Shown piece by piece: positions 49,624-62,229 of a stretch of DNA of 64,000 nt. Made by a program: the position numbers and the translations under genes. The stretch's first letter is position 1, and every line of letters begins with the position of its first letter. The DNA is from Sinonovacula constricta (lineage: Eukaryota > Mollusca > Bivalvia > Cardiida > Solecurtidae), in NCBI GenBank assembly GCA_007844125.1, contig CM017561.1:58927715-58991714 (forward strand), read 5' to 3'. The notes below the pieces were generated by a model. That model saw only the letters and a list, made by a program, of their open reading frames with translations, ran no database searches and was not told the DNA's origin.

Positions 49624-51257
49624 CTTATAGGGGTCCGTGAAAACGGTTTGGCTATCAAACCATTACACTCTTAAATAAAATGAAGCATGTAGGCCTACTG
49701 ATGCTATTTTGTGATCATTTACATACGGAGGTTATCGAATCGGCTTGAGCTAAGTTGTTAATCGGAACATTTTATAGATCGATCGAACCATTGGCATTGC
49801 CTATGCACCCTTGTTAACAGGTATTGTTGAGGTCAAGTCAATAACTAGAACACCTTGAAAGACCATCACGTGGATTTGAATCAACCGCACTGTGGATGGG
49901 TGATTAAAACAGTTGACAGACAATATGTATGTGCCAGTAGTTCATCGGTAGTAGAAAGGAAATACACGTGCAAAGTCCAGGCCTACAACACAAGGTATGT
50001 TTTTACTGTACTTACTACAAAACTTGAATGTACTGTTAACTGACCCACTAACATAATTCAGAATATAGCCTACACATATACAATTAGTGGTTATGTAATA
50101 TATACACAAAATAATACTATTTATAGCACACGGGATTAAAAGTTTATGATTTAGTTAATGACTAATCACCAATAAAAGTACTAGTATGCATAAAAGAGCA
50201 GAACGAACGTCCATTTCGATGCGACAATGCATGTATATTATATAGTACAATACTCGGCTTTCGTACTGAATTTTGACATAAGAACTTGTAGATCGGCCTT
50301 TTTATAGTTGCTTCCCTTTTGCTTTGTTTACGCTTTGTTCTTGTGAAGTCCTAGAGTTGCCATTCCTCAGTAGACGGGCTGTACTGTACATGTACCGTAA
50401 ACATTCCGTGAATAATTATGACAGTTGTTCATTAAATGGATTAGTGAAACCTACTGTTACAAGGTGGTTAACTATTTGATTTTGACACGTTTTATGACTG
50501 TTATTGTAATTCGATCAGTAGTCAAGTCTAAATCGACCGTATTTGCGACCCTTCAGTCAAGATAGGATAAGTAGTATACATTGTGTATGTGAAATGCAGT
50601 TTCTTTGTAAACTTAAGGACAATTTCATTTGCTATAGGAATCTTCTACAAATAATTATTTCAGTGTTTTATCTACTTAGTGAAATTTCATTTTCTGCTTC
50701 AACAATATGACCTTAAACAAAAATCAACAATAAATTGTTGTTGTTTTCCAATAAATTACAACAATTCTGACAAGGGCATGTACTCAGATCTACAAGTTTT
50801 ATCAAAACAAATGTAAGATTATTGGATATACAAACATACCATAAGAAATATACTTATATACACAGACATAGGGCTTGTCTCACATTTACATATCCTGTTG
50901 CTTCATTTGCTAAAGTCAACCCTTACAACATATATTGATTGACTATGAAATTAAAGAAGAGTCTATGGTCCCATTCTTTACAACAAGAAAATAACTTCAC
51001 AAATATAGCTTTGTCTCACACACATGCACGCACGCACACACACACACACACAAACACACAAATCACCACCCCAATAAGTCACATACCGTATACAAATCTA
51101 TAAAAGCAAATTTGTAGATCAAATAAAATTGCAATATAAATATTACTTTTATTTTCTAATCATTATAGTCAACAAAGTTTCTTCCACCTGTTTAGTGTTT
51201 TTTATTATCCGGTCAATATAACAGTTGTCAAACCACTTTATCTCTTACTCAATATAG
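49619..51257. other. upstream region of Napepld
   Basis: The Napepld ATG is preceded directly by CTTTATCTCTTACTCAATATAG, which looks like a splice acceptor. A 5' non-coding exon therefore probably lies in this interval, but I cannot place it. A (CA)n tract lies at about 51020-51060. Confidence 0.4.
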
Positions 51258-54200
51258 ATGGGTAGTTCCCAGACAAAGTCAGACCCACCACAGTCAACTG
51301 AATACTGGGGAAATGTTGATGAAGAAGTCGAAGAGCTGGTTCGACCTATTTTCAAAAATGGTCGCTATGCCAACCCTTTCAGCACATGGGAGGAGCCCTC
51401 ATTTCTTCGAGTAATGAAGATGATCAGATCTAAAGACAACAGTGCTATTCCATGGGATAACAAGGAGGTGAGGGTGTCTTGACTGGACAATTTGATTAGA
51501 AATGCTTTTCACTGCACTGTATGTATTTTATTTATGTAAATATCTGCCCGGGCAGTCTAGTTTACATATTTCCAACAGGTATACATCATGCCATTTTTGA
51601 AATGTTTTATTAAGAAACACTTGTTCATCAATTAGTAAAGTAACTTACAACAAGCTATCATTTTGTGAGCAAAATGTGTTCAAATACTAAAATGTCAATT
51701 AGCAACACTCACTGATATTCTATTGTGAATGGTTACAGTTTTTCTTCATTAATTATCTTCCTAAATGCAACAAACTTGTATGTTTGTGAGAGGAATTAAT
51801 ATGCCCATCAAACACATCATGAAATACATGGCATATATAACTTTGTAACATATGGTGCACATCTCAAAGGAGTGTCCAAATGCAATTACCATTAAGTGTC
51901 TGTTGACCAGAATGTTGACACACTCACATTTCCTTCTATTTCTTTTCTCTATTGGCCAGGAACTTGACAGTAATCTCCCAATGGTGAAACCAGACACAAC
52001 TCGACTGAACAACCCACCAGCTGACAAGATGCAGATGATGTGGGTCGGACATGCAACTGTCCTTGTCCAGTTTGATGGTCTGACCCTTCTCACAGACCCT
52101 GTATTTGGGAAACGGTGCGGTCCCATGGGACTGCTTGGCCCCCGGCGTTACCGTGACCCACCTTGTGCCATAGACGATCTTCCAGCGGTTGATGCCATTC
52201 TTGTGAGCCACAATCACTATGACCATCTGGAACACGAGGCAGTAGTAAAGTTGAACAACAAATTTGGGGACTCTGTCACATGGTTTGTGGGCCAAGGCAC
52301 CAAAACATGGATGGAGGCAGCCGGTTGCAAGCATGTGGTGGAGCTCACATGGTGGGGAGAGCATGTACTTGTCAAGGACAACCGCAAGTTCACATTTGCT
52401 GCCACACCCTCACAACATTGGTGTAAACGTACAGCAACAGACACAAATAAGGTATGGTTAATATACTCTTTTACATTATGAGTATAAAATGCATAAGCTT
52501 TTGCAATCATTAATGGCTTCTGTTTGCTTGAAATGTTAACAATTTATAACTGAACCTCTCTGATTGTGTTCTGTTAAATTAATGCTATTGAACATGTTTT
52601 TCTAAGTACATTGATACACGAGTGTCTTTTTTGTGAGCTTTATATGCCGCTTGATATATAGAGCATGTTGCTGCTTATCTGTTTAAGACATTTCTTTTTT
52701 AAATACTCTGCTACATCAGGCACTCTGGTGTAGCTGGGCGGTGAAGGGTCCAAGCCAAAGTTTCTACTTTGCCGGAGACACAGGATATTGTATGGCCTTC
52801 AAACAGATAGGTAGGAAATATGGACCTTTCACATTGTCTGCCATACCAATAGGAGCATATGAACCAAGGTAAGATGTTACAGGCCACAAGCTTGCAAAAA
52901 TAGCTTAAAGGTGGTGTTTGTTGACTTTTTCCGTTTTTTTTATCTATTTTAGATGCTACGGAGATTTCCTTAAAATATAGACTTTGAGTCCAACAGAAAA
53001 CCTTATCTTTGAATTCTATCTTTGAATTAAAGAATTTTGCTGCCAAAAAATTTCATAAATCAATACTGTTCATTAATAGAAAAACATAATAATCTTATTA
53101 CCGGTACTTTATCCATGCCTCTGGAGAAAACTCCATGTGGCTAGTTCTAAAATTGCTAACTACCCCGTATGCTATGTATGCAAATACAGGTCTCATTCTC
53201 ACTAAATAATCAAGTGTCATATAAAATCTTTAAAGCAATATCTGAATTTACTCTCCACTCTTACTACTCCATAGAATGATAAAATTATAAAGATATGGTT
53301 TATAGTGTTTTTCTAAATCATTTCATCTTTACAGTATTAACACCTGTGTATTTGGGTGTTTTAGAATTATCCCTTTGTACTTAACACCAAAATACAGCAT
53401 GCTCCAGTTCCCTCTTATCATAGCATGCTCCAGTTCCCGCTTATCATCAATAAAGGGACGTTACTCTAACTATTGAAACTATTTTGTTACCTCCATTTTA
53501 GGAAGGTATCTGGTACAAAGCTACCCTAGAAACAATAAGATTTTTCCTCTTTTAAAATATTGAGAAAACACTTATGACTATCTTATTGAATGAGCAAGAA
53601 TGACTTTTTTCAAAATCAAGAAAACTAAAAATAAAATTTAGAAAATTTCTTATAAAATACTTAATACCAGTATATATCATATACCAGTAATACAAAATAC
53701 TTTCCAACAAGGGAAATAACTATTAATACTTTCCAACAAGGGAGATAACTAGTACTTTTCTTGCATTAAGAAAATGCGGAGTAAATGTTTAGTTCAATGT
53801 GACTATTTAAGGTGGTTTATGCGGGCCCAGCATGTGAATCCAGAGGAAGCTGTACAGGTTCATGAAGATATCCGATCTCAATCATCAGTTGGTATTCATT
53901 GGGGAACCTTCAGGCTCACTACAGAGGTAAGGATACTGACCTTAAATTGAATTACATTCATTTTAGCAGACCTGTATCATGTTTGCCCCCTTTGAAAATG
54001 GATATTCTTATGCATTTTATATAAGTATTGATTGTATTCTCAATCTCGGTGGTATTTTTATAACTTTATCAAATCGATGTCAAAAAGTGTATACGTTTGG
54101 AATACTATAAGATACCTCAGTCTGTCTCTGAATATAGAAAGTTATTTTCCAACAAATATTATCCGTATCCCTTTAGGTATAACTATATTTGTGCATTAAT

Positions 54201-56577
54201 TAACTTCTTATGACATTGTTTTTTTATTTTGTAAAATGTGGTATTTATCATATTTATGTTACATGTAAAGTCAAAAATGATATATTTCTTTTTTTTAAGG
54301 CTCTATGCTAACCCAGTGATTTGTATTTATGTAAATACATATGCAATTATTATTATTTTTTTTTTTTGCAAATCAAATCCATACACCGTAGAAACAATAA
54401 TGTATTTGCCAGTGGCTGTAGTTTACTTATTGGTTTTCCAACTAAATTTCTTTATTGGGTTTAACGTTTATCTGGAGACAGTGTCCGCTTGAAGCAGATA
54501 TAGTGCTACCTTCACTTTGTATATAACATGCCATGAACACCTGGCATGATTTCACACTCAGTCACATTATCCTGACACCAGGCCAGGCAGTAGTGAAACT
54601 ACCCTTGTATTTGCTTGAGTGTTAGCAAGGGAGCTATACCAATAAAACACCGGACCTGGTAGCGCAATCGGTAGAGCGTCGGCTCCAGGTACGGGAGGCC
54701 CCGGGTTCGATCCCGGGCTGCGACATACCAAAGTCATTAAAAATGGTAGTGGTATAGCTCCCTTGCTAACGCTTAAGCAAATATAAGGGTAGTTCCACGA
54801 CTGGTTGGCCCGGTGTCAGGATAATGTGACTGGGTGTGGTATCATGCCAGGTGTTCACGGTATGCTATACACAGTGAAGGCAGCACTATATCTGCTTCAT
54901 GTGGACACCGTCTCCAGATAACTTAAATACTGTTGGTGGAACAATAAACCCAATAACAAACAAACAAATACCACTAACATTGTTAACAACTTCAGTATGC
55001 CGCAGTCCGGAATCGAACCCAGGACTTACTGTACCTAGTGCTGACGTTCTACTGATTGCGCTACTAGGTCCGGTCTCCACCTAAATTCATAGTTTTCTTA
55101 AAGCAGCCCTAACCGTCTTGATATCAATTCTGTAAAGGCAATTGTAAATTTGTTACATAATGGGTGGTGGCTGTTTGTGTGAATAAAGTGTATCTATCTA
55201 CCCAGTCAGATTTTACTGTTAATTATGTCATTGAAATTGTCTTCTGATTCTTACATTAATGAAAATGATTGAACATGTTACTTTTGAACTTAAAATTAAA
55301 TATTGTATTTTTTTAATTTACTTGTGACTGTTCTTTGAGAAAGATGTCAGTAGTGCTTTGAGTGAGGTTTGGCTTAATTATTGCCCATGTTAAGACATTT
55401 TTAATTTTTGTTACCTGTAATCCAATATTATTGCATACTTAACGCATACAATACATATCAGCATTAAGTATTTTAATCATTTTGCTACAACAAACATGTG
55501 CCATGGTATATATTTATACCCCCACAAAGTGTGTATTGAGTATATAGGAGTGAGCTCGTTGGTCGGTCTGTCAATTGGTCTGTTTTCATGGTTTCCGGAC
55601 CATAATACATGAAAAGCTTGACAGATTCAGGCATTTTTTTGGTACACAGGTGTAACGTCATAAGATATGTGTAAAGTTCGACTTTGAAGCTGGTGAGATC
55701 AATGTCAAGGTCACCATCACTAAAAATAGAAAAAATGGTTTCTAGACAATAACTCATTAATGGCTTTTCAGATTGAAAGAACCTTCAGTACACATGTGTA
55801 ACATCATTAGATACAGGTCAAGTTCGACATTGGGGCTGGTGGGATCAATGTCATGGTCACTGTTACTAAAAATAGAAAAATGATTTCCTGATGATAATTC
55901 ATGAAAGGTTTCACAGGTTTAAACAATTGTCAGTACAATTGTGTAACATCATAAGTTACAGATTTGTGGGGTCAATGTTAAGGTCACTGTTAGCAAAAGT
56001 AGAAAAAACTTTTCATTCAATAACTTTAGTAGTGACCTTTGCTGCTTAGGTATCTTCTGTGAAGATGACAATTGGGTTTGAAAATGGGGCCAGTGTGGTC
56101 AAGGTCATGATCTCTGTTACTAAAAATGGAAACAATGGTTTCTGCTCAATAACCTGAGTTAGGAATGAGATATAATTGAAACATGCTGTATAGGTAGCTT
56201 CTCAGAAGTCAATGCTTGAGATTGAACATTGGGCAGGTGCGGTAAAGGTCAAGGTAACTGTTGCATGTGTCTATGCTTCTTGTTCTACCTCATGCCACCG
56301 ATTCTAAGCTTACCAGTACCAGTATCAAGCACCCATGTGGTGGTATAAATCACCTTTAGTGATAGTTCTTGTTTTTTATTAAATTAATTAAAACAGCTGG
56401 TTATATGGTAAAGTTTAGAAATAGCAGTTGACAAGTAGACAAAGATGTTGTTTTTTCTTGTAGCACTACATGGAACCAAAACTGAAGTTAGGTCAACTCC
56501 TAGAAGAAAAAGGGCTACGTCAAGACTGTTTCTTCACTGTGAAGCACGGGGAGGTCATCACGTTAAATACTTCATGA
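51258..56577 (+). CDS. Napepld: N-acyl-phosphatidylethanolamine-hydrolysing phospholipase D
   Basis: Five coding exons: 51258-51467, 51960-52451, 52720-52868, 53812-53926 and 56464-56577 (TGA), giving 359 residues (human about 393). All introns are GT-AG and the frame is kept throughout. The enzyme is a zinc metallo-beta-lactamase-fold membrane hydrolase that cleaves N-acyl-phosphatidylethanolamines into N-acylethanolamines (including anandamide) and phosphatidic acid. The metal ligands are all present: H154-N-H156-Y-D158-H159 in [11 protein letters not shown]223 in [10 protein letters not shown]254 in FAGDTGYC and H313 in [18 protein letters not shown] and [12 protein letters not shown] are further family blocks. 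The N-terminus is shorter than in mammals, with no signal peptide or membrane segment seen; the family sits peripherally on membranes. Intron 4 (2.5 kb) is full of repeats. The ATG is the first base after a probable acceptor, so a 5' non-coding exon is expected. Nothing suggests inactivation. Confidence 0.96.
53398..53757. repeat. short direct duplications in Napepld intron 3
   Basis: AGCATGCTCCAGTTCCC occurs twice about 27 bp apart near 53400, and ACTTTCCAACAAGGGA occurs twice about 30 bp apart near 53700. Confidence 0.8.
54430..54642 (-). mobile_element. SINE family B, 3' half of a split copy
   Basis: Reverse complement of the SINE tail and body (TTTATTGGGTTTAACG, ATGCCATGAACACCTGGCAT, GGGAGCTATACC). 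Its head continues at 54968-55077. The two halves are separated by the forward SINE at 54650-54966. Confidence 0.85.
54650..54966 (+). mobile_element. SINE family B, full-length, inserted into an older SINE B
   Basis: A box TGGTAGCGCAATCGGTAGAG, B box GGGTTCGATCCCGGG, body TCATTAAAAATGGTAGTGG, and an A-rich 3' end CCCAATAACAAACAAACAA. ATACCA on both sides (about 54636 and 54966) fits the target duplication. The polymerase III type promoter of the tRNA-like head is intact by eye. Confidence 0.9.
54968..55077 (-). mobile_element. SINE family B, 5' half of the split copy
   Basis: Reverse-strand tRNA-like head: GGAATCGAACCCAGGAC (B box) and TGATTGCGCTACTAGGTCCG (A box). It joins 54430-54642 once the forward copy is removed. 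Confidence 0.85.
55500..56370 (+). repeat. degenerate tandem repeat in Napepld intron 4
   Basis: Starts TACCCCCACAAAGTGTG and ends CATGTGGTGGTATAAATCA. In between, units of about 120-140 bp share GTGTAACATCATAAG, AGTTCGAC.TTG and GGTCACTGTTACTAAAAATAG. This is a modular repeat of the kind common in bivalves. Confidence 0.8.
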
Positions 56578-57384
56578 TGTTAAGCTTTATTATTACAATT
56601 ACATAATGATACCAAGCATGATAATTTCAAAGACATCTAGCATGATCCTTACAATCAATGATGTCATAGAGCAAGACATGTTCACTGCTTAGACAATAAT
56701 AATTGGCCAGATGGTAAAATAACAACCCTTTACGCCCAAACGTTATTGTTGTGGCTAGGGCCAGTTATCAGCACTTACACCTACCTCCTACATTTTTTAT
56801 GTTATCTTTTATAATACATATTGTGTGTGTAATGTAAAATTAACCTTTGCAGTTAGAAAACAGTATTTTACACAAACCTTTTCTAATTTGGCTGATTTGA
56901 AGTGAAACATTAATTTGAAAATAAGATGATTATGATATTACTAGCACTTTTTGTTGGTAATATTGTTGAATCATAATGTCATATTTAGCCATTGACATCA
57001 CATGTGTTTGTTAACCTTTCCAATTAATAATAATCAGCCCTGTTGACTGGGCAGGAAAAAAATATCAGTGCATGTGCAGTCATATCAGCTGGTAATCAAG
57101 GCCTTTTTGTTACTTTTTATAGAAATAATATGTCATATATGGTCCTTATTATAACATCATGATGTCAAGTATGGTCATTACAGTAACATCATATATGATC
57201 ACAAGTATGACATAATAAGTAAGGCCAAACATAGTAATAAGGATGGAATCAGAGATCATCATTACAATGATGTTGTGATGTCAAGTATGATTGTTACATT
57301 ATACAATGATGTCATCGGTTATCTTTACAATGAATTTTATGATGTAAATAGTTGCCATTGTAATGACGTTGAATTTGAACTGGT
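56578..57384 (+). other. probable Napepld 3' UTR and downstream sequence
   Basis: Contains scattered near-repeats of GATGTCAAGTATGGTCATTA and ACAATGATGTCAT. No AATAAA was found close to the stop codon, so the transcript end is not placed. Confidence 0.4.
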
Positions 57385-57395
57385 GATAAGGAATC

Positions 57396-58380
57396 TCTCA
57401 TGGAAGGTTTTGCATTGTCAGTAACAAATCTCTCAGGGAAGGTTTTGCATTGTCAATAATGAATCTCTCAGTTAAGGTTTTGCATTGTCAGTAACAAACC
57501 TCTCGGTGAACTTCTTGCATTGTCAGTAACAAACCTCTCGGGGGAACATTTTGCATTGTTAATAAAAAACCTCTCAGGGAAGGTTTTGCATTGTCAAAAA
57601 CAAACCTTTCTGGGAAGGTTATGCATTGTCAAAAACAAACCGTTCAGGGAAGGTTATGCATTGTCAATAACAAACCGTTCAGGGAAGGTTATGCATTGTC
57701 AATAACAAACCTTTTAGGGAAGGTTTTGCATTGTCAATAACAAACCTCTCAGGGAAGGTTTTGCATTGTCAAAAACAAACCTTTCTGGGACGGTTATGCA
57801 TTGTCAATAACAAACCTTTCAGGGAAGGTTTTGCATTGTTAATAACAAACCTTTCAGGGAAGGTTTTGCATTGTCAGTAACAAACCTCTTAGGGAAGGTT
57901 TTGCATTGCCAGTAACAAACCTCTCAGGGAAGGTTTTGCATTGTCAGTAACAAACCTCTTGGGGGAAGGTTTTGCATTGTCAATAACAAACCTCTCAGAG
58001 AAGGTTTTGCATTGTCAGTTACAAACCTCTAGGGGGAAGGTCTTGCATTGTCCGTAACAAAACTCTTGGGGGAACGTTTTGCATTGTCAATAACAAACCT
58101 CTCAGGGAAGGTTTTGCATTGTCAGTGACAAACCTCTTGGGGGAAGGTCTTGCATTGTCAGTAACAAACCTATTGGGGGAACGTTTTGCATTGCCAATAA
58201 CAAACCTCTCAGAGAAGGTTTTGCATTGTCAGTAACAAACCTCTTGGGGGAAGGTTTTGCATTGCCAATAACAAACATCTCAGTGGACGTTTTGCATTGT
58301 CAATAACAAACCTCTCAGGGAAGGTTTTGCATTGTCAGTAACAAACTTCTCAGGGGAACGTTTTGCATTGTCAATAACGA
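57396..58380 (+). repeat. minisatellite, 35/36-bp unit, about 28 copies
   Basis: The unit is GGGAAGGTTTTGCATTGTC followed by AATAACAAACCTCTCA, with 36-bp variants carrying CTTGGGGG. It lies about 0.8 kb downstream of the Napepld stop. A 61-codon frame in it is a repeat translation. Confidence 0.96.
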
Positions 58381-59738
58381 AAAACTCCTTATAATAGGCC
58401 TCTCATTTAGAACAACACATGTTCATTCAGGAAATAAGCATAAATAAACGAGTGTAAACGGGTATAAATTGATGTGATTTTTACTTCATTTGCTTGTTAC
58501 ATTTACAATACAAATGCATATTTTTCTGCAAGGTCCTAACTAATGTGTCATGAAACATATGACAAGTTCGTCATATCGTTAGCCATTTTCAAAATAAAAA
58601 ATATATATATATTTCAGTAAAAAGGAAAACAAATTATCACCATAATCGTTGACCATAACAAATTTAACACCATCATCATATAATTGTCAACTTCTGTCAA
58701 TATGTGCTTGCAGTTATACACATTTAATGCATTCTGTCTTTCTTGCTGTTTTTCATTATAATTTTGTTTACAAATTCTTGTAATATTCATGACACATATT
58801 CATTAAAGATCTACAGAACACATCAAGGTGAACTTGGATATTTTATAAATGTTAGTATACATATTTTTCTATGTTTGTATTCTACAATTATGCATATAAC
58901 CAAAGATTTATTTCACCCTTTTTGTTTCTGTTTTTGTGAATAAAACATAAACACGATATCTTGTTTTCTTTGTTATGCATACAACTGCAGCTTGCACTGA
59001 TCTTGTAAAACAAATCATGTATACAGTAACTGTACACCAATCTCAGAATGGGAAACTGAACAGAAACTGTTTTCTTAACATTGTTTTCTTAACATATCAC
59101 CGCAATACCACTTGACTGTTTTTAACCTGATTTTTAACTCTTTTAACAAGTTCACCTCTGTTTTTCTTTGACGTCTTTCGTCATTTAAAAACTTTTATTC
59201 TTGCACTGACGCGCACCTGCTAGTAATACCCGAAAGGGGCGTACAGCAGTATAAATAGATAGACATATTTAATTTTATTTATATACCTTGCTCACAAATT
59301 ATTTACACATTTATGCCTAGAAAAATGAAGTCTATTCATGTGAGAATCCAATTTTGGGCTTGCCATTAACATTTGCCCTTATAGCCTAGTCTACAGAAAC
59401 TTTGAGGTGCTGCTTGACCTTCTTATGTAGCCAGATAGGCTACATATTTCAAGAGAAGGTTTTGTTTTGTTTTTGAATACATTACAGCGACCAAATATGA
59501 TTATTATAACAACGTTAAGTTTTGGGTGGTGGAAGAACCCAGGCAAATGTCTAGGTAGAACCACCGATGCAACGCAAATCAACTGGAAGAACTTCCCACA
59601 TTAAGTTCTTTCCCAGAATGGGACTCCAGCCCATGCCGTGAGTTCTTGAAAGAGTTGTGGAAACGTGCAACTTCAATCTGGAGGAGTATTTGTTAGTAAA
59701 AGTAGGTAGTCCGCAAGCCTACTTTGTCAAAAAGTTAA
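58381..59738. other. no gene recognised
   Basis: AT-rich. AATAAA occurs at about 58938, but no transcript can be tied to it. No exon or repeat I can support. Confidence 0.35.
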
Positions 59739-60284
59739 AGGTGCTATCCGACAGTTTTCCTATATCAAAACATTCATCAATACATTAACCTTGCTAGGAG
59801 GAATTGGGGCATAATTTCCGGAAGAAAAAAACCCCAATAACAACAAATATCAACAAAAAAAACAAACAACAACTCGAACTTTAGTCTGAGAAAGCACGTC
59901 ATCGAACACTGCCTAAGTGGAAAGACAGTACAACTCATAAAATAAATCGTCCTAAAGCTGATTATCATTATTTCTTAATTTATAAATAAGCACGATGTGG
60001 ATTTATGCTACAACGATATCGACGTCAGAGCGGATTACACCGATAATGATACAACTTGATATCAAACGTTAGTAGTCACGTGGTTTTCTAAGTTTTAAAA
60101 TATCTAACTGCGCAGCGTGGCTCAGATAAGAAATAAATGCACGCAATGACACGTGTAACGTTAGGATTTACTTTTCACATAGATGTAGGGTATTTATAAA
60201 CATTATTTTGTGGGATCTTTTAGGCAACAATAGTTTATTTAGTTAGTTGCGAGAAAAATGGTTCAAACTGTCGAATATCCACGT
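59739..60284 (+). mobile_element. family A element, diverged copy
   Basis: TTAA (59735-59738) then AGGTGCTATCCGACAGTTTT. The interior has CGACGTCAGAGCGGATTAC and AGTCACGTGGTTTTCTAAG. The right end is worn (AACTGTCGAATATCCACGTAA). Confidence 0.8.
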
Positions 60285-60842
60285 AATATTAAATGGAAAT
60301 GCCTGGGATTGAATTATCACCCATGCCAGCAAACAACACGTAATACATATTTGAGCTAAAAATTAATTCGTAGACAGTAACACAAAACTATTTTACATAT
60401 ACCCAATCTTAAGATTTAAATCAAGCTTCATTGTTTGTCACTATGTCAACATTTATAACCAACAATATTTCAGGCCACTTTATAACCGAAACTTATACAT
60501 GTGCGCGCGGCTATAACATCAAAACAAACAACACAACAAACAACTTACCTCCGTCTTTCGAACATATCTCGATGACTAGAACATCATGTCTGGATTTGCA
60601 ATGCTTTGGTGAGCGAATACGTTCTGTGGTTTACTACGTTTCACATTCCAATTACTCAAAAACTTCGACACACTAACGCGTATTCTATTGCAATTACTGT
60701 ACTCTAAAAATCTGCTACCGGCTTACTTCGTAGTCATGATGAACTGTCAATCTTACTACATTGAAGCTATAGATAGTTTTCTTCAGTACTTTTTTGTCGT
60801 CCATGCATATAAAACGTACACAACTCTTGAAATATTTCTTAA

Positions 60843-61325
60843 TTGCTAGACGCACAGTTCAGTGGCATATGCACACTTTCCACAGGATGAACCTTGTTTC
60901 CAAAATTTAAGGTGCCCCTTCAAACAGAAGCAATTCACATCGGGGATTTTTCCACAGACACGGTTGGGTAAAAAAACAAAATGTCCACCACATTGGGAAT
61001 TTTCGCGTCTACAACACTGATGTTTTCGCACGAGTTACATGATAAAGAATAAAAATTGTTTATTTTCTAAGTATGTCTGCATTCATTACAATCACAAACT
61101 GTAACAGTTTGTACTGAATCTGTTTGAAGGGGGTTTCAATTTGCCACCATTGGGACTTCTTCATCAAAAATTAGGGGCGTGTAAATATCCGTTTCCCTTA
61201 GGGATAATGATCCAATAACGTCTTTGACGCGTTTTCTCCCTGTAAACAGTCCTGAGCATGGAAACTGGCGAGATGTATCTGAAAGTGGCAAAAGCGGATA
61301 ATATGTACCATTTTCTTTTATGGAC
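60843..61325 (-). pseudogene. Cys-rich protein remnant, unknown family
   Basis: Read on the - strand. Block 1 (about 61325-61132) is open for about 64 codons: KENGTYYPLLPLSDTSRQF, SGLFTGRKRVKDVIG, TDIYTPLIFDEEVPMVAN, then TGA. The same frame goes on with NPLQTDSVQTVTVCDCNECR and a TAG at about 61070. Block 2 (61031-60843, different frame) has nine Cys in 61 codons (QCCRRENSQC, NRVCGKIPDVNCFC, SSCGKCAYATELC) and a TAG. The composition suggests an extracellular disulfide-rich protein. Introns could separate the blocks (an AG lies before ACGCGAAAATT), or the stops may be mutations. No family was recognised and no signal peptide was located. Confidence 0.35.
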
Positions 61326-62229
61326 CTTCACCTAGACTATAAAAATAAGTAAATGGAGTAAAAAGAGAAACTGCAAACCTTTCTGTATATCTTATTATTT
61401 GAATCTAATAAATTTGAGTTTTTGATACTTTTAGTTTTTACAAGTCGTATTTTCCAGAAAACTATCAATATTCGTGTCTTGATGTTTCATATTTCTTTTC
61501 TTTGTTGATGTTATAGAAAATTGCGGCTCTTTTAAACTTTGGCACCTTCGCTCTTCTGTAAAAAAAAGATAAGTGGGGCTGGTGGCACATTTATATAAAT
61601 TTGTAATTTTTCATCGTAAAACCTTGGAAACAAATCAATTAAGATTAATGCTTAATATAAGATAGAAAAAAAACAACAACATGCTATTGAAGAGGGCAAA
61701 ACTCATTTCAATCCCTGAAACAATGAGAAAAGTGTCGTCTGCTACATGTATTGCGACAGTGAACACTGCAGAATTTCCTGTTTGTAATTTCCTATTATCG
61801 AATGTAAAAAAAGTAGTCTTTATTAAGACCTACTAAATAGTATCAAATAAAAGATTAATCTTACCGTGGAACGATTTTAGCGCGATAAGATGACAATGTA
61901 TTTTTCAAAATCTTAAATTGAAAATTGACTGCGTAATTTAAATATAAACGTTGACACCGCTTCCGGGTTGTTGTTTTTCTTCAGTATGGTGTACGATGTG
62001 TGTCATGTTGTATGTGTACACAAATGCCTGTTTTAAGAAACATCTTATTACAAATTGCGAGATTCAATGAAGTTTAGGCATTTTAACACAATCCTCTGGG
62101 TACATCGTTTCCAATTAAATGATACCAAAATAACGTATGAAGGAATCTGTAAACCTCAAAATCACAGTTAGGCTTACCAGGCCGACTCTAACCGGACATG
62201 TATATATCTAAATGCTGCCGACCCTTTGA
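61326..62229. other. no gene recognised
   Basis: Would lie upstream of the Cys-rich remnant. No signal-peptide exon or repeat could be supported. Confidence 0.35.

Noticed and set aside
51761..52510. Long frames on the - strand and in another + frame over Napepld exon 2
   Set aside because: Shadows of the real exon, whose motifs ([14 protein letters not shown]) are in the + frame used.
54650..54725. Functional tRNA gene
   Set aside because: The A and B boxes belong to a SINE head. The cloverleaf is not complete, and the same head recurs with a shared non-tRNA body.
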